Shown piece by piece: positions 32,516 through 42,024 of a stretch of 64,000 bases of DNA. Positions within the stretch are counted from its first letter, which is position 1; each line of letters begins with the position of its first letter. Below the pieces are notes generated by a model. That model was not told where the DNA came from, ran no database searches, and saw only the letters and a list, made by a program, of their open reading frames with translations. A program made the position numbers and the translations under genes. Source of the DNA: Candidula unifasciata (taxonomy: Eukaryota > Mollusca > Gastropoda > Stylommatophora > Geomitridae); the NCBI GenBank assembly GCA_905116865.2, contig CAJHNH020006890.1, positions 827,271 through 891,270 on the forward strand. The letters are read 5' to 3'.

Positions 32516-32745
32516 CTTATTTCTTCAGCAATCTGGAATCCTATTTTATGTTCAACATTTTCTTTGAGCATTTATTTTCTCATAACTTTCATTCCACTTC
32601 TTAAGTGCTTCTTCAAATTTCACTGTCATGTGTTCAAATTAAAATAACATTATAATTGAAAATTCATTAAATTTCTTTTGAAACTACAAAAAATTGTCAG
32701 GCTTACTTTTTTTTTTTTAAGTTTCAAGCTGTTGATTTCTTTGCC

Positions 32746-32860
32746 AATGAATTCCAGAGAAATATGACTCAAAAGCTCAACAAAATAGGAAAAAGGAAAA
32801 CGTGCACAAAACAACACAACGTAACGTTTCGACCGGGCGGCCTTTTTCAAACAGAAGTGG
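32746..32860 (-). ncRNA. Penelope-like 3' terminal repeat with hammerhead-like motif
   Basis: Read on the - strand (32825-32854): CTGTTTGAAAAAGGCCG, then CCCGGTC and GAAACG. GGCCG/CGGTC can form a stem II and GAAAC fits the hammerhead core, but the CUGAUGA box is not intact. Known: hammerhead ribozymes occur in Penelope-like terminal repeats. Likely a diverged or decayed copy. Confidence 0.4.
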
Positions 32861-33112
32861 ACTACACAAACGAGGAATGGAGAGTATGTAGATCTCTAAG
32901 GGGTGACGTGAGCGACGTTTAAAAAATGTGATGCGGAATAAATGAAATAAAATAAAATAAACGATGGCTAAAAAATATAGTCACAATACTGGGAATAAAA
33001 GAAATGCAAGTGTTAATGATACATAAATGATATTGATAAGAAATAGAATATGGTAATAATATGAAATAAAATAAAATAATTAACATTTAAAATGTAATAA
33101 GATTAGAACTAT

Positions 33113-35869
33113 TTAGATGAAGGTATGTTGGATATTGATACCTCTTGGACTAAGAACGCCAAGGCTGTGGATAAGGCGATTTTCCAAAGCGAGGCGGGTA
33201 GTATGATCGCCAGAGCAAGATTTTAATGCTGTGACAGATATGTCATCTTTACCGCTGCTGTGGTCAGGGCTATTAAAATGAAGAGGGATTGGTTTGAGTG
33301 TCTTCTTGTCGATATCAGAGAGGTGTTCCCGGAAACGATCAGCTAGCTTCCTGCCAGTCTCCCCAATGTATGCCATGCTGCATCGTTTGCAGATAATTGC
33401 ATAAATTACGTTGCGGGATTCGCAAGTAAAAGGTTCCCTAATTTGAAAAGAACCATTAGGGAAACTGACCGAAGAAGTCTGGACAACGAAAGGACATGTT
33501 TTGCAGGTGCTGCGTGAGCACTGAGTAGTCCCAAGAGGAAGTGCTGTATGGATCGGTGGGAGTCGGCTTCGGACAAGTATGTCTTTAAGGTTGCGATCTC
33601 GTCTGTAAACTAATCTAGGTTTCTCACTAAAGATAATACTGGTGTCCGGATCAGAGCGGAGGATGTCCAAATGACGAAAGAATACTTTGGAAGCAACCAC
33701 ATTGTTAGGGTGAAAAGTCAAGATCAATTTAGGTCCCTCATTGGTGGAGTTACGTTTGGTAGGAAAAGCATCTCTCCTGGTGATTGCTAAAACTTTGTTT
33801 AGAGCCCCTTGTAGAATGTGTTCCGGATAGAAACGGGCACGGAAGAATTCAAGAAGTTCAACTGATTTATCAAAGAAGTCAGAATCGTCAGAGCACAACC
33901 TGCGCAATCGAAGGAGCTGTGAATATGGAATAGAATTTTTACACGGTAGTGGGTGAGAAGACGTATAGAGGAGATAACTGTGAGAATCCGTGGGTTTGTA
34001 GTAGGCTGTGGTTTTCAGACACGGGAAATCGATGCTAATCGTGATGTCAAGAAAGTTAACTGAAGTGGTGGAGATCAGTGAGGTGAATTTGATAGCCGGA
34101 TTGAAATTGTTGATGTAAGTAATAAATTGGTCAAGCTCAACCATGGACATTTCGGTGATACCAACGCCATCATCTATGTATCTCCTATACATCTCCGGAA
34201 ACTTGCCCGGGTATGATAAACTGACCTCGTATTCCAGGTGGCCCATAAAGAGGCACGCGTAACTAGGACCCATCTTGGTGCCCATCGCAACCCCACTGAT
34301 CTGGTCAAAATACTCACCATTAAACTCAAAAGAGTTGAGGGTCAGTACCAGTTCGGCAAGGCGTACAAGAACTGAAGTAGGGATGATCGGGTTGGACCTT
34401 CTGTCCAAAAAGAACTGGAGTGCTCTAAGACCATCAGAGTGAGGGATAGACGTATAGAGGGAGCATACGTCTATCAGGAAAAGATGATAGGTTTTACCGG
34501 GAAGTAGTCTGATGGATTCGAAAATGTTGAGGGCATGGTTGGTGTCCTTGACAAATGAAGGGAGACTGGTGACAATTGGTTGGAAAATACTATCTAAAAA
34601 TTCAGAAAGATACACCGTGGGACAGGAGCATGCAGATACAATGGGACGTCCAGGGTTGTTAGGCTTATGGATCTTAGGCAGCAAGTACATACACGGTTTG
34701 CCAAGCTGGCTGTCAAAAACACGCATATTGTTGGCCTGCTTAGGAAGAGTACCCTGTGAAATAAATGATTGTAACGTGTCCTTGACTTTCTTATTGTTGG
34801 AGACTGTGGGGTCGTCCCTTCTTGCGGAATAGAAAACGGGGTTTCTGAGTTGGGTACTGGCTTCCTCAATATAAAGATCCTTCCTCCAAACCACTACAGC
34901 GCCCCCTTTGTCAGCTGACTTTATAACAATATCGTTCCTCTTTCTGAGGGAGGAGAGAGCCCGCCATTCACCTTTGGAGAGGTTGGATTTAGGTAAAGGC
35001 CTTTGTTCCAACTGTTGGATAGTATGAAGCGTGTGGCTGATGTATAGATCAAGCGCCTTAGATTTACCAGCAGGAGGAGTCCACTGTGAACGGGATTTGT
35101 TGGCCGTTGAAAGAAATGTAGTTTCGTCAATAGGCCCAGTGGGGGCGGGTGGTTGACCCCAGTGATGATGTTTCAGGCGTAGACGGCGATAGAAGGAGTG
35201 TGCATCCTGGAGGAGAGTGTATTTGTCAGCACGTGGTCTTAGAGGGACAAATTTCAAGCCTTTACTAAGGAGTGAGCGTTCATCATCGGAGAGGGGTAGG
35301 TCGGGTGGGATGCAAACAACAAGGTTTTGGGCTAAGGCGGGATTAGCAGGTGCTCCAAAGGATTGTGGGGGCCGGAGGCAGTTCATTTTATTCTTCTTTG
35401 TATTGGTAAGGAAAGAATACCACTCCTGATTAGTGGTGTGAATAGTAGAGCGGATGATCAAATAGGCCAACCTGTTGTTGGTTAAGAGCCTTCGTAGATT
35501 GTAGACCAGAATATCAATCTGGTCGCCCAGTTGTTGGAGGTGGCGTTCGTGTGCATCTAGTATGCAACGCATGCGAAGATAAGCGCATTTCTCCTCGATT
35601 CTGGCCAATGGTTGGCTGTAGTTCAAGGATGGCGGGCCTACTGAAGGATGGAATTTGGTGGCGAAACCTTTCGGGATAATTTTTAAACGTGAACATCGTT
35701 GTAGAAAATTCCGATGAGATGTAACGCTGGTTTTCTTAAACGTGGTGAAAGCGAGATTTTTAGCAGTCAGAGACAACTCAGCGGGCATCAGACTGAAAGC
35801 AATAGTGATAAAAGAACGCAGGTTAGTCATGACTGAGGCGTGAGAAGGCATTTGGGAAGAGTAGAACAC
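33113..35869 (-). CDS. Penelope-like RT with C-terminal GIY-YIG endonuclease, 918 codons
   Basis: Uninterrupted - strand ORF. The N-terminal ~250 residues are a Lys/Arg-rich domain. The RT follows: GAVVVWRKDLYI, MYLLPKIHKPNNPGRPIVSA, HLFLIDVCSLYTSIP (catalytic Asp), ISGVAMGTKMGPSYACLFMG and YRRYIDDGVG (catalytic YIDD). A Cys motif (CSRSTCKTCPF) precedes the GIY-YIG nuclease core NVIYAIICKRCSMAYIGETG with RKLADRFREHLSDI. RT plus GIY-YIG is diagnostic of endonuclease-bearing Penelope-like elements (Neptune, Poseidon and relatives; subfamily not assigned). No stops or shifts seen, so it could be active. Confidence 0.97.
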   Translation of the reverse strand: MFYSSQMPSHASVMTNLRSFITIAFSLMPAELSLTAKNLAFTTFKKTSVTSHRNFLQRCSRLKIIPKGFATKFHPSVGPPSLNYSQPLARIEEKCAYLRMRCILDAHERHLQQLGDQIDILVYNLRRLLTNNRLAYLIIRSTIHTTNQEWYSFLTNTKKNKMNCLRPPQSFGAPANPALAQNLVVCIPPDLPLSDDERSLLSKGLKFVPLRPRADKYTLLQDAHSFYRRLRLKHHHWGQPPAPTGPIDETTFLSTANKSRSQWTPPAGKSKALDLYISHTLHTIQQLEQRPLPKSNLSKGEWRALSSLRKRNDIVIKSADKGGAVVVWRKDLYIEEASTQLRNPVFYSARRDDPTVSNNKKVKDTLQSFISQGTLPKQANNMRVFDSQLGKPCMYLLPKIHKPNNPGRPIVSACSCPTVYLSEFLDSIFQPIVTSLPSFVKDTNHALNIFESIRLLPGKTYHLFLIDVCSLYTSIPHSDGLRALQFFLDRRSNPIIPTSVLVRLAELVLTLNSFEFNGEYFDQISGVAMGTKMGPSYACLFMGHLEYEVSLSYPGKFPEMYRRYIDDGVGITEMSMVELDQFITYINNFNPAIKFTSLISTTSVNFLDITISIDFPCLKTTAYYKPTDSHSYLLYTSSHPLPCKNSIPYSQLLRLRRLCSDDSDFFDKSVELLEFFRARFYPEHILQGALNKVLAITRRDAFPTKRNSTNEGPKLILTFHPNNVVASKVFFRHLDILRSDPDTSIIFSEKPRLVYRRDRNLKDILVRSRLPPIHTALPLGTTQCSRSTCKTCPFVVQTSSVSFPNGSFQIREPFTCESRNVIYAIICKRCSMAYIGETGRKLADRFREHLSDIDKKTLKPIPLHFNSPDHSSGKDDISVTALKSCSGDHTTRLALENRLIHSLGVLSPRGINIQHTFI

Positions 35870-35961
35870 AGGTTAGGCACAAAAGTATATAAAGGGAAAC
35901 AAATTTTAGAAACTTATTTTATTAAAAAGTACTTACGTAACCTTGAGTGACGAAAGCGCGG

Positions 35962-35994
<33 letters not shown>

Positions 35995-36182
35995 AAACAT
36001 GCACAGTGACAAACAAAAACGTGGGTCAGGCGCAGTCGATGTGAAAATCCAAAAATGGTGAAACTATGGGGGTGACTGCAGTCAAGCTAATACAATGAAT
36101 TCCAGAGAAATATGACTCAAAAGCTCAACAAAATAGGAAAAAGGAAAACGTGCACAAAACAACACAATTTGATTTCTTTGCC

Positions 36183-37650
36183 GTTATGTGTCATAATTTT
36201 GTTGTTGTGTTTCATCGGCTTTAAAAATTACTACCTAAGTAAGTAAATCGATCTGTTATTTTAATTCTTTTCATCTCTAGTGTTACATTTCCTGTTATCT
36301 GTTATTGGTGTCTTTCAAATATTGGTACTTTAATTCACAAATATTGTTTTTCCATTTTCCTAACACTTTACCCAGAATCATAATCTCTTATTATCTATTC
36401 CAGTATTTCTGCAAGTCACTTATAATCTATTTCCGAATTTTGTTCCCATGAATCAACCTCAATACTTGTATCATTCGTGTCCCACTGGCACACATCTTTA
36501 TACCGAGTAGATGTCGGCCTCAACATCCTCTTCCTGCCTTTTATTCGCCATAGAGGATGTCCTTAGGGACTCTGCCATCCTCCATTCTCCAGGTGTGACC
36601 CAGCCACCAGAACTCTCATAGACTGAGCATGGAAAAGACTATGAATTAAATTTAATGCTTTGCTATATTATTATATGTAATGTAGCTACCTGGTCAGTAC
36701 AGGATTCGTTTGGCCGACAACCTGCCTGCTCATCTCTTAGCATGTTATCAATAGCAACAAGCTGGCCATTTTTAAGTGTCCTTCTCATTTGTGAGGCACA
36801 AACACTGTCTGTCTTATCTTATCTGCTGTGCTAATATAATTTAATTTTGTTGCCAATACTCAGACAATAAAACATCTGTCTGAGATACTCGTTCCGTGTC
36901 CAATTTTTAGTTCAGTTTTCTGTTTGGCCATTACTATTTTTGCTGAATCATCATACTTGTCGTGGCAAGTAACAATGGCTTTTTTGTTGAACTCGTGACA
37001 CACTGAGTGACCTCTGATCCTTAAACATGTTTGGGAAGCGCTATCTGCCTGGTATGCCAGAAAGGCTCCTTTTGCCATTTAATATCATTCTCATTTTCTA
37101 AACAGCATTTTTTGTTCCAGTTAGAATATCATAATTTGTGTCTTTATTTAAGACATTGAGAAATAAAGCCTGAAATGGTTCAGCCATTTCATGAAAAGAA
37201 TATAATTTTGCCAGCAACAGGAGCATACAACATGAAAGTGGAAACACTGAGAGAATGGAAACAATCAAGAGGAAATCACAGCGTAGAGGGCAACCGATCA
37301 TGACCTAGCTCAGATACTGATCAGCTGTTCACACATGACGCCTACCAGCAGAAAGCAGAGAATGGACGTGATGAGTGCCTTCATAATGTACTTTCTAATT
37401 CATATACATATCTTTTTTTGACTGCTTTTTTTATTTAGGGGGGTGGGGAGGGGAGGTGTCAGTTTTAAGGTGGATTCCTGTGAGCAGGATGTTTTACATG
37501 GAGGAACAAAATCTAGAAGATAAAGAGATAATTATCGCAGACAGTTTTGGAGCTGAGCGAAGTCAGAAGTGTATTAGATACATCTGATCACATTAATAGT
37601 GTTTCAATCTAATACTTTCACTGTGGAAGACTTGCTCATGGCTCTATATA
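36183..37650. other. Intergenic stretch, no gene supported
   Basis: AT-rich with short unsupported ORFs. No repeats recognised beyond a T/G-rich tract near 37410-37460. Confidence 0.4.
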
Positions 37651-38177
37651 GCACAATTTAACACTGTCTTGAGAAAAGATAGAAAAGGGCCCTCAATATA
37701 TGTGTTTTTTTTTTTAAATTATTAAAAAACACATGGCGAAGAGAGCTGGAGAATGAAGTTAGAAAGATGGGGCGGGGGGCATAGGGAGAGCTGTATGTAA
37801 TGGCGAAGGATATAACAACTTTGCCGTGATTTGGTTGAGGGCCTATGCTCCATTGGGGGATAGAAAGGCAGAAGAAGAAAGCTGCGATGCACTGTTTAAA
37901 CCAAACTTGAGAGCTTTTCTTTTTTTCTTTTTTTTCCCCCTTTTTTTCAACTCTGTATGTTTGCGAGTATTGTGTTTTTCCTGCTATCGTGTAAATATTT
38001 GTCTGTTTGCTTATGTATTGTTTGTCTGTTAACATCTGCTGCCGTTTGTTTGTGTTTGTTAGTGTTATGTTCAAGTGTAGTCAAAAAACACAAGAAAGAA
38101 AAGGGTAATGGGAGGTTGGTGAAAGTGGGGATTAGTCCCTTTTTATTTATTTTTTATCAAAGTCAGTCGTTTTCCTT

Positions 38178-39526
38178 TTATTGTCCTGTTTGGTCTTTGA
38201 CCCATTCCTCCCAGAAAAGGTCTGCTCTGTTTTGAAATTCTTCTTTGTGTTTCTCGTAAAGGATCTCTAGATCTGTCCGTTCTGCTAATTCTCCTTCTTC
38301 GCGACTTTCCTCTGCTTGTTTCCGTGCTAGGTCATCGATATATTCTCTGTGGTTTCGGTAATAGAACTCTTCATATGCGGACAAACCAAAATCGGTTTGT
38401 TCTCCGGCCTCTTTTCTCATTCTTTTTAATTCCTGTAAGAAAAAGTCCCATATTATGCCGCCTTCTAATTCTGGTTCTTTGTTGTCATCTATCGTCTCTT
38501 TTGTGTCTGTTTCTGGTGTTTCGGGATGTTTCTTGACTTCCTCTGGTGGTTCTGGGGACAATGGTGATAGTGGTGGGTCTGGAAGTTTTTCCTTCTCCAA
38601 GGCTGTGACAAGTTTCTCGTTCGTGGTCTTGTGTGCTGCGCGAACGGCTTCCGTGCCAGCTGGCTTTGCTATCTTTTCCTTTTGCGGTGCCTTGCCTTTG
38701 TTCTCAATCTCTGTATTGAGTATTTGGGTTGTGGTCTCTTTTGGCATCTCTTTTACTTCTGGTGTTGTCTTTGGAAGAACTGTTGTCTTTGTTTTGCTCT
38801 CAGTTGCTTTGTTGAGTACTTTTGCTGCAGCCTCTGTTAGAATTTCTTCAGCTGCAGGAGCTGTGACTGTGGCAGCGGGTTCTGTTTCTTTTTGTCCTTG
38901 GCTCAGGCTTCGTGGTCTTTGTCGTTGGATGGCGTGGGTTGGTCTGTTTCCTCTTTTCAGGACACTTGTTGGACCAGTCTTCCTGGCATGGTAATGAGTA
39001 CCTTGTGGTTGTGTCTAGTTATACCGGGAGTTTCTATGCAGATGTAATTAGGTATGTCTCTTGTTGGCCTGCACATGGCTCCCCACTTTCGCTCGTCATA
39101 GTGGATTGGAAACACCTGTGGGTCGGTGTCGCCTGTTATGGCTCGGACGGCGTCTTCTACTCCTTCGGTGTTCAGTTGGCTTGGGAGCCATTTTCGGGTG
39201 ATACGCTTTCTCTGTTGTTCGTAGTGCTCAATTCTGCACGTAATATTCTCGTTTTCCAGGGTCACAGATTTCCATGCAGGGTTTGGAACATTCGTTTGTG
39301 ACTTCCTGGTGACAGACAGAAGAACCATTCCGTTGGACATTCGTGACGATACAAGTCGATGATCCCATTCTGCGGTATGGCAAAATGGCCTAACAAAATG
39401 GCCAACACGAAGCCAGGTTTGCTCTTTGCAGCTGCCATGGGTCCGTCGATGGTGCAGACTTAAGTGTCAGGCTTATGTAGGGTCAGGTTTGTGTATTCAT
39501 TTAGAGGTACGGTGATCTTCTCCATT
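38178..39526 (-). pseudogene. LINE-type gag-like ORF1 pseudogene
   Basis: On the - strand an ATG near 39524 opens MEKITVPLNEYTNLTLHKPD before a stop. A second segment (39340-38957) holds NENITCRIEHYEQQRKRI and WGAMCRPTRDIPNYICIE. After a frame change, CQEDWSNKCPEKR resembles a zinc-knuckle end. A final open segment (38747-38178) is Pro/Glu/Lys-rich and ends FWEEWVKDQTGQ. The order resembles nucleic-acid-binding ORF1 proteins of LINEs. At least one stop and two frame changes. No ORF2 neighbours it. Confidence 0.6.
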
Positions 39527-39529
39527 TTG

Positions 39530-40280
39530 ATAAAACAAGTAGTCCAGAATTGAAATCACCTTTTTAATTTCCCTTTAACACATTAATCTAATGAATTTAA
39601 CAATTTATAGTAATCCAGTTTATGGAATGATGAAAAAACAATTTGTACCTAAAATTCTCAATATAGTTCCACAAAAGGTAGACTGAAATCAGCCATCTTG
39701 CTTGAATATGGATAAATCCAATTTAGGAAAAACACATTTTATTTGTTATGACAAGCAGAGACCAAAAGTTTAATTTTGGCGCCCTTGCTGCTAACTTTGG
39801 CTGGCTTGTTTGTCTACTCGTCTCAAATGTGTGTGTAGTAGAAATCGGTAATCGATTGAATAGCGTTTCTAGGACATCCGCTAACTTTTCATATATTTAG
39901 AACATTAAGAGGTGTAGCAGCCGACCAAAGCTTGCTATAACCTCCCCTCGATAAATTAGAAATCTTCATTATGTGACCGGTTGGTTACTACTAAATCTGC
40001 TTATTTAGAGCAGAAATTACACTTATCTTTTGTGTAATGCATTATGGAAAGATGTCAAGTATTTCTGCTATTTTGATTTATTTGTTTCAACACACCCCTA
40101 TCCTGTTACTTATGTTAGCTTTCGACTATTTAATAAAATGCACCTGCCGTTTAAATTGAAAAGAAGGATGACAACTCCATAGACTAAAGTATTCATAGTT
40201 TAGCAAGTTATTTCCCTTAGTTATAATGCTGGGAGATAGTCATGAAAAAAAAATGCAGAAATAAAAGCTCGGAGCTACAT
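39530..40280. other. AT-rich intergenic stretch
   Basis: Nothing recognised; no ORF worth keeping. Confidence 0.4.
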
Positions 40281-40287
40281 GAATGGT

Positions 40288-40740
40288 CTAAAGAGTTCTC
40301 AACAGTTTGTCCTCTTCTTTTGTTTTTGCTTTTCTAGGGACTGCATTCTGAATGATTGACGCCCAGCGCTCAAATAACCACTCACCGCTCAGTAGGACCT
40401 TTACAGAGCACACTCCTATCGCCGCCTTTGTGAAAGAAACGATACGCCGTCCCAACACGGGACGCAATTTATCGGCCTGTATAAGAATCGACGTGGAGGC
40501 AGTTACAGCAGCTTTCCGATGGCTTGAGAGCCCGACCTGTTGTGATTGTAATGGACTCACAGAGAATGACCGAATGTAGTCTCAAGAAGGCATTGCACAG
40601 AACTTGTTTCATGCTAAATATAACACAAAATGCGACTAGAAGCTCAACATAGGGAATGGAAAAGACGCACACAAACGCAGCCGAACGTTTCGACCAAAGT
40701 CTTTATCAGCAGGGTACTAAAAACAGCTCAAACTTTGACT
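40288..40740 (-). mobile_element. Penelope-like terminal repeat remnant with 90-codon ORF
   Basis: AAGCTCAACATAGGGAATGG and AACGTTTCGACC (40640-40696) parallel the intact element's terminal repeat. On the - strand at 40709-40686, CTGATAAAGACTTTGGTC then GAAACG is a close hammerhead-ribozyme core match (one change in CUGAUGA). Downstream on the same strand an open frame (40560-40288) contains LSGEWLFERWASIIQNAVPR, function unknown, perhaps element 5' sequence. Confidence 0.55.
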
Positions 40741-40924
40741 GGCAGACTCAGCAGACAAGACAACAGAGCTGATTTTGTCTATTACGAGTACTGTTCTTAC
40801 TTTTGTTACTTCTTCGGAAGTTTATCTTAGCAGGCCTTTTATTATTTGAATAATTTTCAGTTTTGCTGGATACAACTCCCACATATGTTTTTTTTACATT
40901 TTGACAAGAGACGTTTTGTCAGCC

Positions 40925-41490
40925 ACATTAGGACTGGCACTATTAACTGTGGGTCACTCAAAAATCTGGAAGTCAAAGACACTCAGCAATCACACAAAAG
41001 ATCTTCAACACTGTGTGATTCCAGTTCTAATTTATGGATGCGAGAATTGGAAAGCAATGGTAGCTCTAGACAGGAAAAAAATTTACAGTTTTAAGAACAA
41101 ATGTCTTAGAATAATATTAAATCTCCACTTGAGAGGTTTCATATTCAATTCGCAAAAAAGATAAGAGACCAAGCAAGACAATGTATCCAATTTCATAAGA
41201 AAGCGTAGCTGGAATGACATCAGCCATGCACTCGTGATGGATAAGACAAGACTTCCCCATCAAGCCCTCACATGGACACCGGCAGGAAACAAAAAACTTA
41301 AAAGACCAAGAGAGACTCTACGTAGAACCATCATCAGAGAAGGCTCAACCATGGCCCAAACAAACATCTAAGACCTAAAGCAGGTAGCATCGAACCACCA
41401 GACATGGAGAGCTAAGACCTCTGCCTTATGCACCGCCCTAGGCCTAAGAGGAAAGACTAACTCACTGTATGATGGAAGGGAAATCTGAAC
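40925..41490 (+). pseudogene. LINE C-terminal remnant
   Basis: The + strand reads VIPVLIYGCENWKAM, KNKCLRIIL, then after breaks DKTRLPHQALTWTPAG, KRPRETLRRTI and NHQTWRAKTSALCTALGLRG, the ordered end of a LINE RT ORF. Stops and frame changes mark it dead. Confidence 0.75.
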
Positions 41491-41596
41491 CCTTATGGAC
41501 ATGTCCGAAGTAAGGATCTTTTTCCCACGCCTTTAGGTGTATGGGGCATATAGGGCTAAATCTATACTTTATAGCCCAATCAATACTTTGTGGGTG

Positions 41597-41860
41597 ATGA
41601 AGTCAGCATCACACCGGCCGCTTTTACTTCCTGGATTTACGTGGAACCCATTTAAGCTGGGTCAGCATGGAAGCCGAGTTCTTTTTTTTTTTTGACTGAC
41701 TGATATTCTACCCCACCAGGACACCACACAAGCGATAAACACCCGATGACACAAAGTGCCACCATGTGGATGAGGAAATATGACTGTAGGATGTGTTGCT
41801 GTAAGATGTGCGTTAAAGGGATTTGCACTAAACAAAACAACAACAAAAACAATGTATATC
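41597..41860. mobile_element. SINE-like fragments next to the temptin-like 3' end
   Basis: GAAGTCAGCATCACACCGGC and GGAACCCATTTAAGCTGGGT resemble family D body sequence. CTACCCCACCAGGACACCAC and AAGCGATAAAC recur at about 54890. Fragmentary. Confidence 0.45.
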
Positions 41861-41870
41861 ATAAGCAAAC

Positions 41871-41876
41871 TTTATT
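41871..41876 (-). terminator. Poly(A) signal of the temptin-like gene
   Basis: AATAAA on the - strand, 81 nt beyond the stop codon, an ordinary 3' UTR distance. Confidence 0.65.
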
Positions 41877-41956
41877 TGTATTGTATGTCGGGTGCTTTCT
41901 ATGAAGAGAAAAAATAAACTGTGAAGCACAGCAGATTACATTCAAAGACTGGTATT

Positions 41957-42024
41957 CTAAACGACTGTCGGACATGCGAAGTTCTGAGAAGCACATGTTG
42001 GACTTCCTATTGGTTCACAGATGC
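41957..42024 (-). CDS. Temptin-like exon 3
   Basis: Acceptor CTTCCCCAG. The split Gly is followed by ICEPIGSPTCASQNFACP and TVV, then TAG. It carries the C-terminal Cys residues typical of temptins. Confidence 0.88.

Larger units (their letters stand above)
32746..36168 (-). mobile_element. Penelope-like retroelement, full insertion
   Basis: Seen: a 14-bp target duplication TTGATTTCTTTGCC (32732-32745 and 36169-36182) brackets the element. About 75 bp of identical sequence, beginning AATGAATTCCAGAGAAATAT, starts at 32746 and at 36095 as direct terminal repeats. One long ORF lies between, and a 33-bp A run sits near 35959-35992. Terminal repeats of this type (pLTRs) are known for Penelope-like elements. 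Near-identical repeats and an open ORF suggest a recent insertion. Confidence 0.93.

Noticed and set aside
34512..34832. + strand ORF within the Penelope-like element
   Set aside because: Antisense shadow of the RT ORF, as are the other short frames over 34.5-35.7 kb and 19.5-21.5 kb.
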